64,000 nt of DNA from Hellea balneolensis DSM 19091. GTDB taxonomy: Bacteria; Pseudomonadota; Alphaproteobacteria; Caulobacterales; Maricaulaceae. The stretch covers positions 868,001 through 932,000 of the forward strand of contig NZ_AUAC01000002.1 in assembly GCF_000428525.1 (NCBI RefSeq), read 5' to 3'. This document shows positions 1-9,863 of this stretch, in pieces. The notes beneath the pieces are model-generated. The model did no database searches, had not been told where the DNA came from, and saw only the letters and a list, made by a program, of their open reading frames with translations. The position numbers and the translations under genes are program-made. Within the stretch, counting starts at the first letter, position 1. Every line of letters starts with the position of its first letter.

Positions 1-448
1 GGCCCATAACAACAGCCAGACCGTCTTCATTTTCGGCAATAGGAATAAGCCCCGTATAAACGGCAGTATAGCCCCCCGGCAGCGCAAAGGCATTAGCTTG
101 CTCTGACTCAATAACATTGAATTGCCAGTCAAAGCCCGGATCAGAGTCTGACGCAGCTCTTGCAATGCGCACACCAATTTCACGAACAGCGTCAAGCACG
201 GGTCCGCTTGTCACGAGGTTTTGGCGATTATCACTTAGGATTTGCTGATAACTTTGTAGTCCTAACTGCATTTCAGCCGCAGGTTTCATAGTTCTTAGCT
301 GCTTACGACCTGTGTAAGGCACTGTTTTTTGATTGGCGAAATAATAAATCGCAGCGCCCACAGCAAACACCAACATGAGTTGCCAGCGAAAGCCCCCACG
401 CCGTCTTCGTATTCCCCCTGTACGTCTATTCATCGTACGATAAACCAT
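1..448 (-). CDS. M48-family metalloprotease, N-terminal part
   Basis: This is the first 149 codons of a gene that runs off the left edge. The reading begins MVYRTMNRRTGG, with a basic N-terminus and one membrane segment (about residues 27-38), which fits an inner-membrane-anchored or exported protein. The segment NAFALPGGYTAVYTGLI followed by EDGLAVVMG matches the stretch just before the HEXXH zinc motif in M48 peptidases (BepA/LoiP/Oma1 type), which degrade misfolded envelope proteins. The HEXXH itself would lie just outside the window, so catalytic competence cannot be judged. The start at 448 has a GAGGG ribosome-binding site 6 bases upstream; an in-frame ATG at 433 has none. It is divergent from carB. 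Confidence 0.8.
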   Translation of the reverse strand, partial: MVYRTMNRRTGGIRRRRGGFRWQLMLVFAVGAAIYYFANQKTVPYTGRKQLRTMKPAAEMQLGLQSYQQILSDNRQNLVTSGPVLDAVREIGVRIARAASDSDPGFDWQFNVIESEQANAFALPGGYTAVYTGLIPIAENEDGLAVVMG

Positions 449-596
449 GTTTCACCCTCTGGAATTTTCTTTAAGCATAACACAGATTCTTTGAGTGGGA
501 ATAGTTGCATTTTCATCTCCAAAACTATAGGGGGGGACAATTTGGCTTTTCTGGCCAGATTCGAACATGTTTCGCAGCTATTTGAGGCCCTTTCGC

Positions 597-3500
597 ATGC
601 CAAAAAGAACCGATATCCAATCAATTCTTATTATCGGGGCGGGGCCTATTGTTATTGGGCAAGCCTGCGAATTTGACTATTCAGGGGTCCAAGCGTGTAA
701 AGCCCTGAAAGATGAAGGCTACCGCGTCATCCTCGTAAATTCCAACCCCGCCACAATTATGACTGATCCTGGCATGGCTGATGCGACCTATGTTGAGCCG
801 ATAACCCCCGAAATCGTCGAAAAAATTATCGCGATTGAAAAACCTGATGCTCTGCTACCGACAATGGGCGGGCAGACAGCGCTCAATACGGCCTTAGCCC
901 TTGAGCAAATGGGCGTTCTTGAAAAATACGGCGTCGAGATGATTGGCGCCAAAGCGGATGTGATTGACAAAGCTGAGAGCCGTGAGCGCTTTGCTGCGGC
1001 CATGACGAAAATCGGCCTTGAAAACCCGCGCGCCACAATTATCACAGCTCCGGTAGACGAGAATGGCGAGGCCAATATCGCTGAGGGTGTGGCTGAGGCC
1101 GTGCGTAAACTCCCTGAAACTGGGCTACCCGCCATTATCCGCCCCGCCTTTACGATGGGCGGAACAGGCGGCGGCGTCGCCTATAATCAAGAAGAGTTCG
1201 AAGAAATTGTCCGCTCAGGTTTGGCCGCCTCTCCTACGAATGAGGTTCTTGTCGATGAGAGCCTCTTAGGATGGAAAGAATATGAGATGGAGGTTGTTCG
1301 CGACAAAGCTGATAACTGCATTATCATCTGCGCAATTGAGAATATTGACCCTATGGGTGTGCATACTGGCGACTCCATCACTGTTGCCCCTGCCCTCACA
1401 CTGACGGATAAAGAATATCAAGTCATGCGGGACGCCTCTATTGCCGTGCTGCGCGAAATTGGTGTGGAGACGGGCGGCTCTAATGTGCAATTCGGGATGA
1501 ACCCCAAAGATGGCCGCATGGTCGTCATTGAAAAGAACCCGCGTGTATCCCGTTCATCGGCTCTGGCGTCCAAAGCTACAGGTTTTCCTATTGCTAAGAT
1601 CGCAGCGAAACTCGCCGTAGGTTACACATTGGACGAGCTGGACAATGATATCACAGGCGCAACACCTGCCGCCTTTGAACCGACGATTGACTATGTCGTC
1701 ACAAAAATCCCGCGCTTTGCTTTTGAAAAATTCCCGGGTGCAGAACCTGTATTAACGACCGCTATGCGCTCTGTGGGAGAAGCCATGGCCATTGGACGCA
1801 CATTTTCAGAAAGCCTGCAAAAAGCCCTACGCTCTCTTGAAACTGACCTGACAGGATTAAACGATATTATTCTCGATCCAGAAGGCACCATGTCTGAGGA
1901 CGAGCTTAAAAATGCCATGAAAGCACGGCTTTCCATCCTTGCGCCCGACCGGCTTTTAGTGATCGCGCAAGCTTTCCGCCAAGGCTTTAAACTTAAAAAG
2001 ATTTTCCAATATACAGGTATTGACCCCTGGTTCCTGCGCCAAATTCGTGACCTCGTAAAAGCTGAAGACTGGCTGAAAGAGAACGGTCTCCCTAAAAACG
2101 AAGCTGAATGGCGGGCTATTAAATCCGATGGTTTTGCAGATGCCCGCATAGCAGAATTGACTGGAAAAACTGAAGCTGCCGTGCGCAAAGCACGTCACGC
2201 ATCTGGCATTCGGCCTGTCTATAAACGCGTTGATACCTGCGCGGCGGAGTTCCAAGCCAAAACACCTTATATGTATTCCACCTATGAAGTGCCAAGTTTT
2301 GGCGGAAAAGTTGAGTGCGAATCGCGGGTCTCAAGCCGTGATAAAGTGATTATCCTCGGCGGCGGGCCGAACCGTATCGGCCAAGGTATTGAATTTGACT
2401 ATTGCTGCTGCCACGCGGCTTATGCGCTGGATGATATCGATATTGAGAGTATTATGGTCAATTGTAATCCTGAGACAGTCTCTACGGATTATGACACCTC
2501 TGACCGTTTGTATTTTGAACCGTTGACAGAAGAAGATGTGCTTGAACTCATCATGACTGAGAAACAGTCTGGCAACCTTAAGGGAGTCATCGTTCAATTT
2601 GGCGGTCAAACACCGCTAAAACTCGCCGAGGCGCTGGAAGCTAACGGCATTCCGCTGCTTGGTACAAAGCGCGACGCACTCGACCGTGCCGAAGACCGCG
2701 AACGTTTTAAGGCTTTGGTTGAGAAGCTGGGCTTAAAACAACCAAATAATGCCATTGCACGTAATGCCAAAGAATCCGCCCAAGCCTCTAAGACTGTTGG
2801 CTATCCGCTCGTTCTTCGCCCGTCTAATGTTCTGGGCGGACGCGGCATGGAAATTGTAGATAACGATACAGAGCTTAACCGCTATATCAACGAGGCTGTC
2901 AAAGTCTCAGGTAAATCCCCGCTCCTGATTGATCAATATTTGCGAGACGCAATCGAAGTGGATGTGGACGTTATATGTGACGGCGAAGAAGTCTATGTTG
3001 CCGGCATCATGGAACACATCGAAGAAGCCGGTGTGCATTCCGGAGACTCGGCCTGTTCTCTGCCGCCCTATACGCTTTCTGAGGACATCGTGGCTGAGCT
3101 TGGCCGCCAAGCCAAACTCCTCGCATTAGAACTCGGCGTTGTCGGCCTTATGAACACCCAATTTGCGGTTAAGGATGATATTGTTTACCTGATCGAAGTT
3201 AATCCGAGGGCGTCACGCACCGTCCCCTTTGTGGCCAAAGCCATTGGGCAGCCTATCGCTAATATTGCCGCCAAAGTTATGGCCGGGATGAAGCTGTCTG
3301 AATTTGATTTGTCCGTGAAACCGCAGAAACATATCGCTGTCAAAGAGGCCGTCTTCCCTTTTGCGCGCTTCCCCGGCGTGGACACGGTGCTTGGCCCCGA
3401 AATGCGCTCAACAGGCGAGGTTATGGGCCTGGCTGAAAGTTTTGGTATGGCCTTTGCCAAGAGCCAGCTTGGTGGCGGAGTGACACTTCCTGAGAGCGGA

Positions 3501-3893
3501 AAGGTCTTCATCTCTGTAAGAGAGGCCCATAAACCCATTATGGCAAAGCTCGCAAAAGAGCTGATTGATCTCGGCTTCTCAATCTTAGCCACAGGCGGGA
3601 CAACAAAATATCTCCGCGCGCAGGGCTTGGAGGTAGAATATGTCAAAAAATATCACGAAGGCCGCCCCAACATCATTGATGCAATGAAGAATGGTGAGGT
3701 CGCCTTGGTCTTTAACACCACGAGCGGCAAGCAATCGCTCAAAGACAGTTTCAGCCTTCGCCGCACAGCCCTCACGCAGAAAATTCCCTATTTCACAACA
3801 GCCGCCGCCGCCCGCGCCAGTGTCGAGGCGATTAAAGAACTCGCCAAAGGCGATTACGATGTGGAGAGTTTACAGAGCATTGCAGCGGGGTAA
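597..3893 (+). CDS. carB: Carbamoyl-phosphate synthase large subunit
   Basis: CarB makes carbamoyl phosphate from bicarbonate, glutamine-derived ammonia and two ATP, feeding arginine and pyrimidine synthesis; it works with CarA, which is not in this window. The 1098-aa product starts [22 protein letters not shown] and has the family's two homologous ATP-grasp halves. Each half opens with a glycine-rich segment (residue ~10 and, at the second copy, [14 protein letters not shown] near 585). An MGS-like allosteric domain follows at the C-terminus ([13 protein letters not shown]). The start at 597 is chosen because the family begins MPKRTDI and a GAGG lies 9 bases upstream; an upstream in-frame ATG at 567 adds ten unconserved residues. 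It converges on the TadG-like gene with 2 bp between them. Confidence 0.97.
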   Translation: MPKRTDIQSILIIGAGPIVIGQACEFDYSGVQACKALKDEGYRVILVNSNPATIMTDPGMADATYVEPITPEIVEKIIAIEKPDALLPTMGGQTALNTALALEQMGVLEKYGVEMIGAKADVIDKAESRERFAAAMTKIGLENPRATIITAPVDENGEANIAEGVAEAVRKLPETGLPAIIRPAFTMGGTGGGVAYNQEEFEEIVRSGLAASPTNEVLVDESLLGWKEYEMEVVRDKADNCIIICAIENIDPMGVHTGDSITVAPALTLTDKEYQVMRDASIAVLREIGVETGGSNVQFGMNPKDGRMVVIEKNPRVSRSSALASKATGFPIAKIAAKLAVGYTLDELDNDITGATPAAFEPTIDYVVTKIPRFAFEKFPGAEPVLTTAMRSVGEAMAIGRTFSESLQKALRSLETDLTGLNDIILDPEGTMSEDELKNAMKARLSILAPDRLLVIAQAFRQGFKLKKIFQYTGIDPWFLRQIRDLVKAEDWLKENGLPKNEAEWRAIKSDGFADARIAELTGKTEAAVRKARHASGIRPVYKRVDTCAAEFQAKTPYMYSTYEVPSFGGKVECESRVSSRDKVIILGGGPNRIGQGIEFDYCCCHAAYALDDIDIESIMVNCNPETVSTDYDTSDRLYFEPLTEEDVLELIMTEKQSGNLKGVIVQFGGQTPLKLAEALEANGIPLLGTKRDALDRAEDRERFKALVEKLGLKQPNNAIARNAKESAQASKTVGYPLVLRPSNVLGGRGMEIVDNDTELNRYINEAVKVSGKSPLLIDQYLRDAIEVDVDVICDGEEVYVAGIMEHIEEAGVHSGDSACSLPPYTLSEDIVAELGRQAKLLALELGVVGLMNTQFAVKDDIVYLIEVNPRASRTVPFVAKAIGQPIANIAAKVMAGMKLSEFDLSVKPQKHIAVKEAVFPFARFPGVDTVLGPEMRSTGEVMGLAESFGMAFAKSQLGGGVTLPESGKVFISVREAHKPIMAKLAKELIDLGFSILATGGTTKYLRAQGLEVEYVKKYHEGRPNIIDAMKNGEVALVFNTTSGKQSLKDSFSLRRTALTQKIPYFTTAAAARASVEAIKELAKGDYDVESLQSIAAG

Positions 3894-3895
3894 AA

Positions 3896-4936
3896 TTAGC
3901 GCTTGATCCTTACGGTCGCTTCTCCGAGTTGTTGGCCTATAACCTCGAAATTCTCTTTAAGTTTTTTCGCATTTTTACTTTTGAAAGCGAGTTTCTTTTC
4001 AGATGCACAGTCTTCTAACAGATCTTCACCCTTTTTTGGAGCTGCAAAGGCTACCGTATATATAGTATAGCCCCTATCTTTTGCGTCCTCGCAGAAATCA
4101 ATGGTATCAATGTCGGATTGAGGATCGTTATTATCTCCATCTGTCATAAAGATTAAATGACCCGACCATTTATCATCTGTCTTGGTGGTATCCTTGGCAA
4201 TAAGTTCATTTATTGCGAAGCGTACTGATGGCGTTGAATTAGTGCCTCCGAACGCTACAAAAAGCGGATCAGAACTCATCGTATTCAAAATATGCTGATA
4301 ACCTGGGCGATCCGTATCATTTATGATAATATCGGTGTTATAAGTCGAAAATGACGTCGTCAAAGCCGCACTAAGAAGAGTTGGGTTTTCAGAAGCGTCG
4401 AACATAGCTTGAAATAGATCTCCTGTGGCCTGTTCCAAAGCTTCAATTTTAATCTGACCATCGGTTGTCGTCAGACCCATAGATCCAGACGTATCGAACG
4501 CAAATGCGATCGATATAGGCGGAACATAATCAATCGCGTAGCCAACGGTAGATGAAGCTGTAACGTCGGTCTCCTTATGCCCGAAAATATGCATAAGAAA
4601 GTAGTCTGTCTTAGCCGCGACAGTAACTGTAACTTCTTTGGCACTGTCGTCGAAAACAATACTGACATTATCTCGAACTTCAATTTTGTTTCCTTTTTGC
4701 AAAACATTTTCATCAAAGTGCTCTTTTGATTTTTCCATTCTTACGCCATTTGTCTCTCGCGCAACAAGCGCTGCCGCTAATGCAGTGCTATCTGCAATGT
4801 CAGCAACTTTCTGCTGGTTTGACAGCATCTGAGAGACATCCACGGCTAAACCCACACCGCCCAATAACACCATCAGGACTACGGAAAATAGAATAGCGAC
4901 ATTACCTTTTTCATCGCTTTTGAATGATCGCAACAT
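3896..4936 (-). CDS. TadG-like pilus-assembly protein with von Willebrand A domain
   Basis: The product has about 346 aa. The N-terminus (FKSDEKGNVAILFSVVLMV) is the short basic stretch plus single membrane helix of the TadE/TadG 'Tad' domain, where pseudopilin-like Flp accessory proteins are anchored. A von Willebrand A domain follows, with the metal-binding MIDAS motif DTSGSMG near residue 150 and a later TDGDNND. Proteins of this type are thought to act in Flp/Tad pilus assembly or surface attachment. No other tad genes lie next to it; a second Tad-domain protein is at 56382-57746. An in-frame ATG at 4948 is possible, but the ATG at 4936 has a GGGG 6 bases upstream. The gene has its own promoter region at 4949-5040. 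Confidence 0.8.
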   Translation of the reverse strand: MLRSFKSDEKGNVAILFSVVLMVLLGGVGLAVDVSQMLSNQQKVADIADSTALAAALVARETNGVRMEKSKEHFDENVLQKGNKIEVRDNVSIVFDDSAKEVTVTVAAKTDYFLMHIFGHKETDVTASSTVGYAIDYVPPISIAFAFDTSGSMGLTTTDGQIKIEALEQATGDLFQAMFDASENPTLLSAALTTSFSTYNTDIIINDTDRPGYQHILNTMSSDPLFVAFGGTNSTPSVRFAINELIAKDTTKTDDKWSGHLIFMTDGDNNDPQSDIDTIDFCEDAKDRGYTIYTVAFAAPKKGEDLLEDCASEKKLAFKSKNAKKLKENFEVIGQQLGEATVRIKR

Positions 4937-5040
4937 AATCAACCCCATTAATCACGAAGTTTTATGTTATCATATTTTTATTAAAAAACTGTTTCGTGTA
5001 GGCTTATGGAACAACACATGTCTTAGACACTTTCCCAGAC

Positions 5041-5069
5041 TTGACTCTTGTGTCACAATTTTGCAACAT
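5041..5069 (+). promoter_or_regulatory. Candidate sigma70 promoter upstream of greA
   Basis: TTGACT at 5041-5046 and CAACAT at 5064-5069 are separated by 17 bases. The first hexamer is close to the -35 consensus and the second is a weak -10. Transcription would start near 5076 and meet the terminator hairpin at 5125-5152. The call rests on spacing and the -35 match only. Confidence 0.35.
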
Positions 5070-5124
5070 TCAAGAGTCCTTACTTTTTTATCGTCTCCTT
5101 TCGTGAATGAGCAATGGACATTCT

Positions 5125-5158
5125 AAACGGCAGGGTGGCACCCCTGCCGTTTTTCATT
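5125..5158 (+). terminator. Intrinsic terminator in the greA leader
   Basis: AAACGGCAGGG (5125-5135) pairs perfectly with CCCTGCCGTTT (5142-5152) across a 6-base loop, and TTTTTC follows on the plus strand. The minus-strand side has no T-run, so this is a rightward terminator. No protein gene ends rightward just before it; it sits 72 bp ahead of greA. It therefore looks like a leader attenuator or the end of a short RNA. Confidence 0.75.
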
Positions 5159-5229
5159 TTCCATTAAGGGTTGATTATGTATGAAATATCCTTATCTCTT
5201 CGCGGCTTAAGAATTTTGGAACATGAACC

Positions 5230-5703
5230 ATGCAAAAATATCCGATGACAGTTGGCGGCCATGCCGCTCTTGAAGCTGAATTGAAAAACTTAAAGTCCGT
5301 CGAACGGCCTTACATCATCAACGCCATTTCCGTAGCGCGTGAGCATGGCGATCTGTCTGAGAACGCGGAATATCATGCCGCCAAAGAGAAGCAGGGCTTT
5401 ATCGAAGGCCGTATTCAAGAATTAGAGTCCAAATTATCATTGGCCCAAATCATCGATACGTCAAAAATGGATGGAGATACTGTGAAATTCGGCGCGATTG
5501 TTAAAATCGTTAATGAGGATACGGATGAGGAAAGCACTTACCAAATCGTGGGTGAAGATGAAGCTAGCGTCAAGGACGGCAAAGTCTCCATTACCTCCCC
5601 GATTGCACGTGCCATGATTTCCAAGGAAATTGGAGACACGTTCGAAGTGATCGCGCCGGGCGGCTCCAAGGGCTATGAAATCCTGGAAGTCACCTACAAG
5701 TAA
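5230..5703 (+). CDS. greA: Transcription elongation factor GreA
   Basis: GreA binds the RNA polymerase secondary channel and stimulates cleavage of backtracked RNA. The 157-aa length and both domains fit the family. The N-terminal antiparallel coiled coil carries the signature [17 protein letters not shown], with the acidic DLSENAEY tip that coordinates catalytic magnesium. The C-terminal FKBP-like domain includes [14 protein letters not shown]. The start at 5230 gives the usual MQKYPMT opening. The gene is followed directly by the ELM1-family gene, whose ATG begins on the base after the greA stop, so the two are probably co-transcribed. The leader contains a promoter-like sequence and a strong terminator (see those entries). 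Confidence 0.97.
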   Translation: MQKYPMTVGGHAALEAELKNLKSVERPYIINAISVAREHGDLSENAEYHAAKEKQGFIEGRIQELESKLSLAQIIDTSKMDGDTVKFGAIVKIVNEDTDEESTYQIVGEDEASVKDGKVSITSPIARAMISKEIGDTFEVIAPGGSKGYEILEVTYK

Positions 5704-6684
5704 ATGACCGATGACGCCCTTACCTGTTTCGTCATAAGTGACGGACGGCGCGGGATAGAAAATCAAGCATTGGGGCTAGCGGAAGCAGCGGGACAGATTC
5801 ATCCACTCGATATTGTCACGCATAAAATTGAAAACGGCGCAGCTTTCAAAGCGGCCTCACCCACCCTTCAATTTGCGATGAAATCCAAGCCTTCTGATTA
5901 CGGCCTGACAGGTATTCCGCCTCAAATCGCCATTGGCTGTGGTCGCCAAGCCATCGCGCCGCTACTTGCGCTAAAAAAACAGGACCCCGAAACATTTGCC
6001 ATCTATGTGCAAGACCCGCGCATGGACACGGACCGCTTTGATTTAGTCATAGCACCTAAGCACGACAATATATCCGGCCCCAATGTTGAAACGATGCTAG
6101 GTTCGCCTAACCGCGTCACGAAAGCCGAGATTGCCGGTCAAACCCTTAGCTTTAAAAAAGAGCTGAATAAGCTCCCAATGCCGCGGGCCGCTATGCTGAT
6201 TGGCGGAGTCTCCAAAACGCATAATCTGGATAAAGAGGTTCATAGAATTCATATGGAAGCTGCGGACAAAATTATTACGCAGGGCTACTCTTTAATGATT
6301 ACGACCTCTCGCAGAACGCCTGATTGGGCGATTAAAGACTATAGAAAGCTCGCATCAGATCATGATAATGTTTGGGGGTATTTTGGCGATGGCCCTAACC
6401 CTTATTTTGCTTTTCTGGGAGGGGCTGAAATTCTGCTTGTGACTGAGGATAGTACGAATATGCTGACTGAAGCGGCCAGTACGGGAAAAATAGTTTTAAC
6501 GCTACCCATGCACGGGAAAGCCGGAAAATTTAAACACTTATATCAGAGTTTGGAGGCCCGGTGTAATATACGCCCTTATGACGGCACTTTGACGGCAGAA
6601 CCCTACACGCCACTCAAAGAAACGCAGCGCATAGCAGAGCGTTTATGGGCGCATTATGAGGCCCGTACAGCCGCCATCAATTAA
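5704..6684 (+). CDS. ELM1-family (mitochondrial fission ELM1-like) protein
   Basis: The 326-aa product belongs to the ELM1/DUF1022 family. It opens with CFVISDGRRGIENQALGLAEA, contains PPQIAIGCGRQAIAP and YVQDPRMD in the first half, and has TEDSTNMLTEAASTGK near residue 250. Plant ELM1 recruits a dynamin for mitochondrial division, but the bacterial members have no settled role. The fold resembles GT-B glycosyltransferases, and a role in envelope polysaccharide is only a guess. No signal peptide is visible, so it is probably cytoplasmic or peripheral. It starts immediately after the greA stop and its 3' end overlaps the convergent ThuA gene by 8 bp. Confidence 0.85.
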   Translation: MTDDALTCFVISDGRRGIENQALGLAEAAGQIHPLDIVTHKIENGAAFKAASPTLQFAMKSKPSDYGLTGIPPQIAIGCGRQAIAPLLALKKQDPETFAIYVQDPRMDTDRFDLVIAPKHDNISGPNVETMLGSPNRVTKAEIAGQTLSFKKELNKLPMPRAAMLIGGVSKTHNLDKEVHRIHMEAADKIITQGYSLMITTSRRTPDWAIKDYRKLASDHDNVWGYFGDGPNPYFAFLGGAEILLVTEDSTNMLTEAASTGKIVLTLPMHGKAGKFKHLYQSLEARCNIRPYDGTLTAEPYTPLKETQRIAERLWAHYEARTAAIN

Positions 6685-7585
6685 CGCAGCCGCGCCCTTC
6701 ACTATCAGTCTTTCTTGCGGTCCAATTTAAAGCATTTTGTAAAATCAGTGTCGCCTCTTTAGCCTCATAAGTCTCATGACGATGACCTTGGGCCGTATAG
6801 ACGATCCTTGATTGATTATCACCCAAGCATCTGGCCCAGATAATTGGATGATCGGATGGCTTGGGGCCCATCCGCAAATCAGAACGATCGCCATAGACAG
6901 TATTTACAGGACTATAGGTGCTCTCATCCAATCCGGCCAAAACAATGAAGTCATCTCCTGGAGGCGCTTCAAATGTATACCATTCATCGATAGCCATGAA
7001 CTCTTTGCCTATGCCTTGCATGACGGGATGAGATGTATTTAAGACTTCGACTCTGGCCTCTTGAAATTGCGGGGCCATTGGATGGCTGACGAAGGTCGCG
7101 CCTAACATCTCATTGTGATAAAAGCTCCAATCCTGATGAGAGGCATCGCCCGCCCCGTGAATTAAAACCGCGCCTTTTCCTTGCGCCAACCACGTTTCAA
7201 AAGCCGCTTCCTGCACGGGCGTTAAGGCATCACCTGTCATGTTATTAAAAACGACAACATCAAATTTAGCGAGCTCTTCCGCGTTGAAAATTGCACTATG
7301 CTCTGTCGTAAAATACCCAAGGCCCATATCTTTTGCAGCCTTCATTATGGCAAGATCTGCGCCGACAATACCCTCCTCATGACGCCAATCCCGCGTTTCA
7401 GAGAAAATTAAAATAGACGGCGTGGGCACATAGCTAAAGTAACGCCCTGTCGTGGGCGGCGCTTCATATGTAGCTATTGCTTCCACAGTCTCAGATTTGG
7501 CAGGTTGCAATTGGGCGGTATCAGCAGATGTCGAGGCTGAACAGGCGGCTAGAATAATAGATGAGAGGAGCGATAAATATTTCAT
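6677..7585 (-). CDS. ThuA-domain lipoprotein
   Basis: The 302-aa product begins with a lipoprotein signal (lipobox LAAC, cysteine at residue 15), so it should be anchored in the envelope. The rest is a ThuA-like domain of the class I glutamine amidotransferase-like fold: ILIFSETRDWRHEEGI, DVVVFNNMTGD, GAVLIHGAGDA and SRIVYTAQGHR are visible. ThuA proteins occur near sugar-utilisation genes and are related to trehalose/trehalulose handling, but their chemistry is not well defined. There is no carbohydrate operon here. The gene is divergent from trxB, with 110 bp between starts that must hold both promoters. Confidence 0.85.
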   Translation of the reverse strand: MKYLSLLSSIILAACSASTSADTAQLQPAKSETVEAIATYEAPPTTGRYFSYVPTPSILIFSETRDWRHEEGIVGADLAIMKAAKDMGLGYFTTEHSAIFNAEELAKFDVVVFNNMTGDALTPVQEAAFETWLAQGKGAVLIHGAGDASHQDWSFYHNEMLGATFVSHPMAPQFQEARVEVLNTSHPVMQGIGKEFMAIDEWYTFEAPPGDDFIVLAGLDESTYSPVNTVYGDRSDLRMGPKPSDHPIIWARCLGDNQSRIVYTAQGHRHETYEAKEATLILQNALNWTARKTDSEGRGCVN

Positions 7586-7695
7586 AACAGTTCTTAACCC
7601 AGCTTTATATCATACACAATGTTGTGTTCACGGCTTGTTGCGAATCTGTATGGCTATCCCTATGTGTGAGAGACGAAAAATTTACGAGAACCTTC

Positions 7696-8658
7696 ATGTC
7701 TGACACTATTCACCACAAAGTTATCATTATCGGTTCAGGGCCAGCGGGTTATACAGCCGCTGTCTATGCCGCGCGCGCCATGCTTGAACCCGCTATTATT
7801 GCAGGACTTCAACCCGGCGGGCAGTTGACAATCACGACTGAGGTCGAGAACTATCCGGGCTTTCCCGAGATTCAAGGCCCGGAGCTTATGGAAAAATTCA
7901 AGGAACATGCCCTGAAATTTGGGACGAGTTTCTATGAGGATACAATTATTGATGTGGATTTCTCAGTCCGTCCTTTCCAGATGAAAGGGGATAGTGGCAA
8001 GACGTATACATCTGATGCAGTCATTATCGCAACGGGGGCTCAAGCGAAATGGCTCGGCCTGCCATCTGAAGATAAATACCAAGGCTTTGGCGTCTCAGCT
8101 TGCGCCACCTGTGATGGTTTCTTCTATCGCAATAAAGAAGTCGTGGTTGTCGGCGGCGGAAATACAGCGGTCGAGGAAGCGCTTTTTCTGACCAATTTTG
8201 CCTCACGCGTGACGCTAGTTCACCGTAGGGATAGTCTTCGCGCGGAGAAAATCCTACAGCACCGCCTTTTAAATCACGACAAAGTCGAAGTGCTTTGGGA
8301 CACAACACTGGAAGAAATTCTCGGTGATGAGACTCCGTTAGGCGTAACAGGGGTTCGCTTGAAAAACGTTAAGTCAGGCGACGTCTATGACCGCGAAACG
8401 CATGGTGTCTTTATTGCAATCGGACATAAACCTGCCACCGAAGTGTTTAAGGGTCATGTGGACATGAATGAAGGCGGATATATTACAACAGCTCCTGACA
8501 GTACGGCGACAAATGTGCCCGGTATTTTTGCAACGGGCGATGTGTCTGACGAAACATATCGCCAAGCCGTAACAGCGGCAGGACTAGGCTGTATGGGCGC
8601 GCTTGAATCCGAACGCTTTTTGACGGAGCAAGCCGCATTGGCGGAAGCCGCGGAATAG
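7696..8658 (+). CDS. trxB: Thioredoxin-disulfide reductase
   Basis: TrxB uses NADPH and FAD to reduce thioredoxin in the cytoplasm. The 320-aa product has the FAD-binding [16 protein letters not shown] at the N-terminus, the redox-active CATC pair in [10 protein letters not shown] near residue 139, the NADPH-binding [10 protein letters not shown], and the C-terminal [18 protein letters not shown]. The start MSDTIHHKV at 7696 is preferred over an upstream ATG at 7624, because the extra 24 residues are not part of the family. A LysR regulator starts 10 bases after the stop, so the two are probably co-transcribed. Confidence 0.97.
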   Translation: MSDTIHHKVIIIGSGPAGYTAAVYAARAMLEPAIIAGLQPGGQLTITTEVENYPGFPEIQGPELMEKFKEHALKFGTSFYEDTIIDVDFSVRPFQMKGDSGKTYTSDAVIIATGAQAKWLGLPSEDKYQGFGVSACATCDGFFYRNKEVVVVGGGNTAVEEALFLTNFASRVTLVHRRDSLRAEKILQHRLLNHDKVEVLWDTTLEEILGDETPLGVTGVRLKNVKSGDVYDRETHGVFIAIGHKPATEVFKGHVDMNEGGYITTAPDSTATNVPGIFATGDVSDETYRQAVTAAGLGCMGALESERFLTEQAALAEAAE

Positions 8659-8668
8659 TGCTTGGCTG

Positions 8669-9571
8669 ATGGACACACTTGATTGGGATAAGCTCAAAAC
8701 TTTTCATGCCGCAGCAGAGACAGGGTCTCTCACCGCGGCGGCTGAATTGTTGAAAATTTCCCAATCCGCAGTCTCGCGTCAAATCACAGCGCTTGAGGAC
8801 AGTCTCGATACGCCTCTTTTTCACCGCCATGCCAGAGGTCTTACTCTCACTGAACAGGGGCGCATATTATATAATACAGCCCATGATATGGCCCATAAGG
8901 TTGCGCTCGCCCAAGCCTCAGTCATTGACAGCCGAAATAAGCCGCAAGGCACACTTCGCGTCTCAACACCAATTTCACTCGGCGCAAATTGGCTGACATC
9001 CGTCCTGCCTGAATTCATCGAAGCTTACCCTGAAATAGATGTCCAGCTTATTTTAGAGGATGAAGAACATGATCTCTCAACCTTTGAAGTTGATTGTGCG
9101 CTTCGGCCCTGGCCTTCAACGCAAGGTGACGTGATTGAACGCAAACTGGGTACAATTTCACAAAGCCTATATGCGTCTCACGCTTACCTGGCAAAATATG
9201 GCGCACCTATTTCCGCTGAAGACCTGGATAATCATAAAATCATTGCATTTGGTGAGTTGATCCCAACACGACTTCACAGCGCAAATTGGGTCCTGAAGGA
9301 AGGCCGTGCCGGCCCCGCGCGCGAGCCAGTATTATGTGTAAATAACCTTCACGGCATTATGCGTGCGACTGAGGCTGGTATAGGCCTCGCCGGAATACCC
9401 GATTATATGACAGCCCTTTCCCGGCGCCTCGTCAGAGTATTGCCCCAAGTTAAAGGTGACCCCTTTGACGTGTTTTTTGTTTACCCCACTGAGCTTCGCG
9501 GCTCAGTCAAAGCGAAGGTATTCAGAGAATTTCTAATGCGGGTGACGAAGAACTGGCAGTCTGAGGACTAG
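8669..9571 (+). CDS. LysR-family transcriptional regulator
   Basis: The 300-aa product has a winged helix-turn-helix at residues ~8-65 (LKTFHAAAETGSLTAAAELL, SQSAVSRQITALE) and a LysR substrate-binding domain after residue ~95. Length and layout are standard. The ligand is unknown; the C-terminal LRGSVKAKVFREFLMR is typical of regulators that bind small organic acids or redox-related effectors, but this cannot be narrowed down. It lies 10 bases behind trxB in the same direction, so it may be read from the trxB promoter. A 20-bp perfect palindrome lies 28 bases beyond its stop. Confidence 0.92.
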   Translation: MDTLDWDKLKTFHAAAETGSLTAAAELLKISQSAVSRQITALEDSLDTPLFHRHARGLTLTEQGRILYNTAHDMAHKVALAQASVIDSRNKPQGTLRVSTPISLGANWLTSVLPEFIEAYPEIDVQLILEDEEHDLSTFEVDCALRPWPSTQGDVIERKLGTISQSLYASHAYLAKYGAPISAEDLDNHKIIAFGELIPTRLHSANWVLKEGRAGPAREPVLCVNNLHGIMRATEAGIGLAGIPDYMTALSRRLVRVLPQVKGDPFDVFFVYPTELRGSVKAKVFREFLMRVTKNWQSED

Positions 9572-9599
9572 GCTCTACACGTATCCGAGTAAATCTAGA

Positions 9600-9619
9600 G
9601 CTATGCATATATGCATAGC
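9600..9619. repeat. 20-bp perfect palindrome
   Basis: GCTATGCATA followed at once by its reverse complement TATGCATAGC gives a loop-free dyad, too symmetric to be chance in a short intergenic space. It lies between the LysR gene and the hybrid kinase gene. With no loop and no T-run it is a better protein-binding site than a terminator. The binding protein is unknown. Confidence 0.6.
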
Positions 9620-9757
9620 CACCCTGCTGTTCTATCTCTTCTTATCCGCGTGCCATGGGCCTATTTAGAGTTCACAAGACAGGCAGCGTCCTCCCCTTTT
9701 AGTTTCCTGTCTTTTGATACCGCGAATAATTCTCCCCGAATATTTTGCGAAGACTTT

Positions 9758-9795
9758 AACCGGGCCCGGATTATTCCGAGAGCCCGGTTTTTTTC
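9758..9795 (+). terminator. Rho-independent terminator after the trxB-LysR unit
   Basis: AACCGGGC (9758-9765) pairs with GCCCGGTT (9782-9789), with an inner CGG/CCG pair shortening the loop, and the right arm runs into TTTTTTT. It separates the trxB-LysR transcript from the hybrid kinase gene about 70 bases further on. Confidence 0.85.
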
Positions 9796-9863
9796 GTTAT
9801 TTATTAACCCAAACCCCCTAATTAGCCTCGTGGGAAGAATAAACAATAATGCTGTGAGCGCCC

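Noticed and set aside
4920-5126. 68-codon plus-strand frame before greA
   Set aside because: It overlaps the TadG-like gene start, has no recognisable motif, and its end coincides with the terminator stem; a noncoding leader explains the region better.
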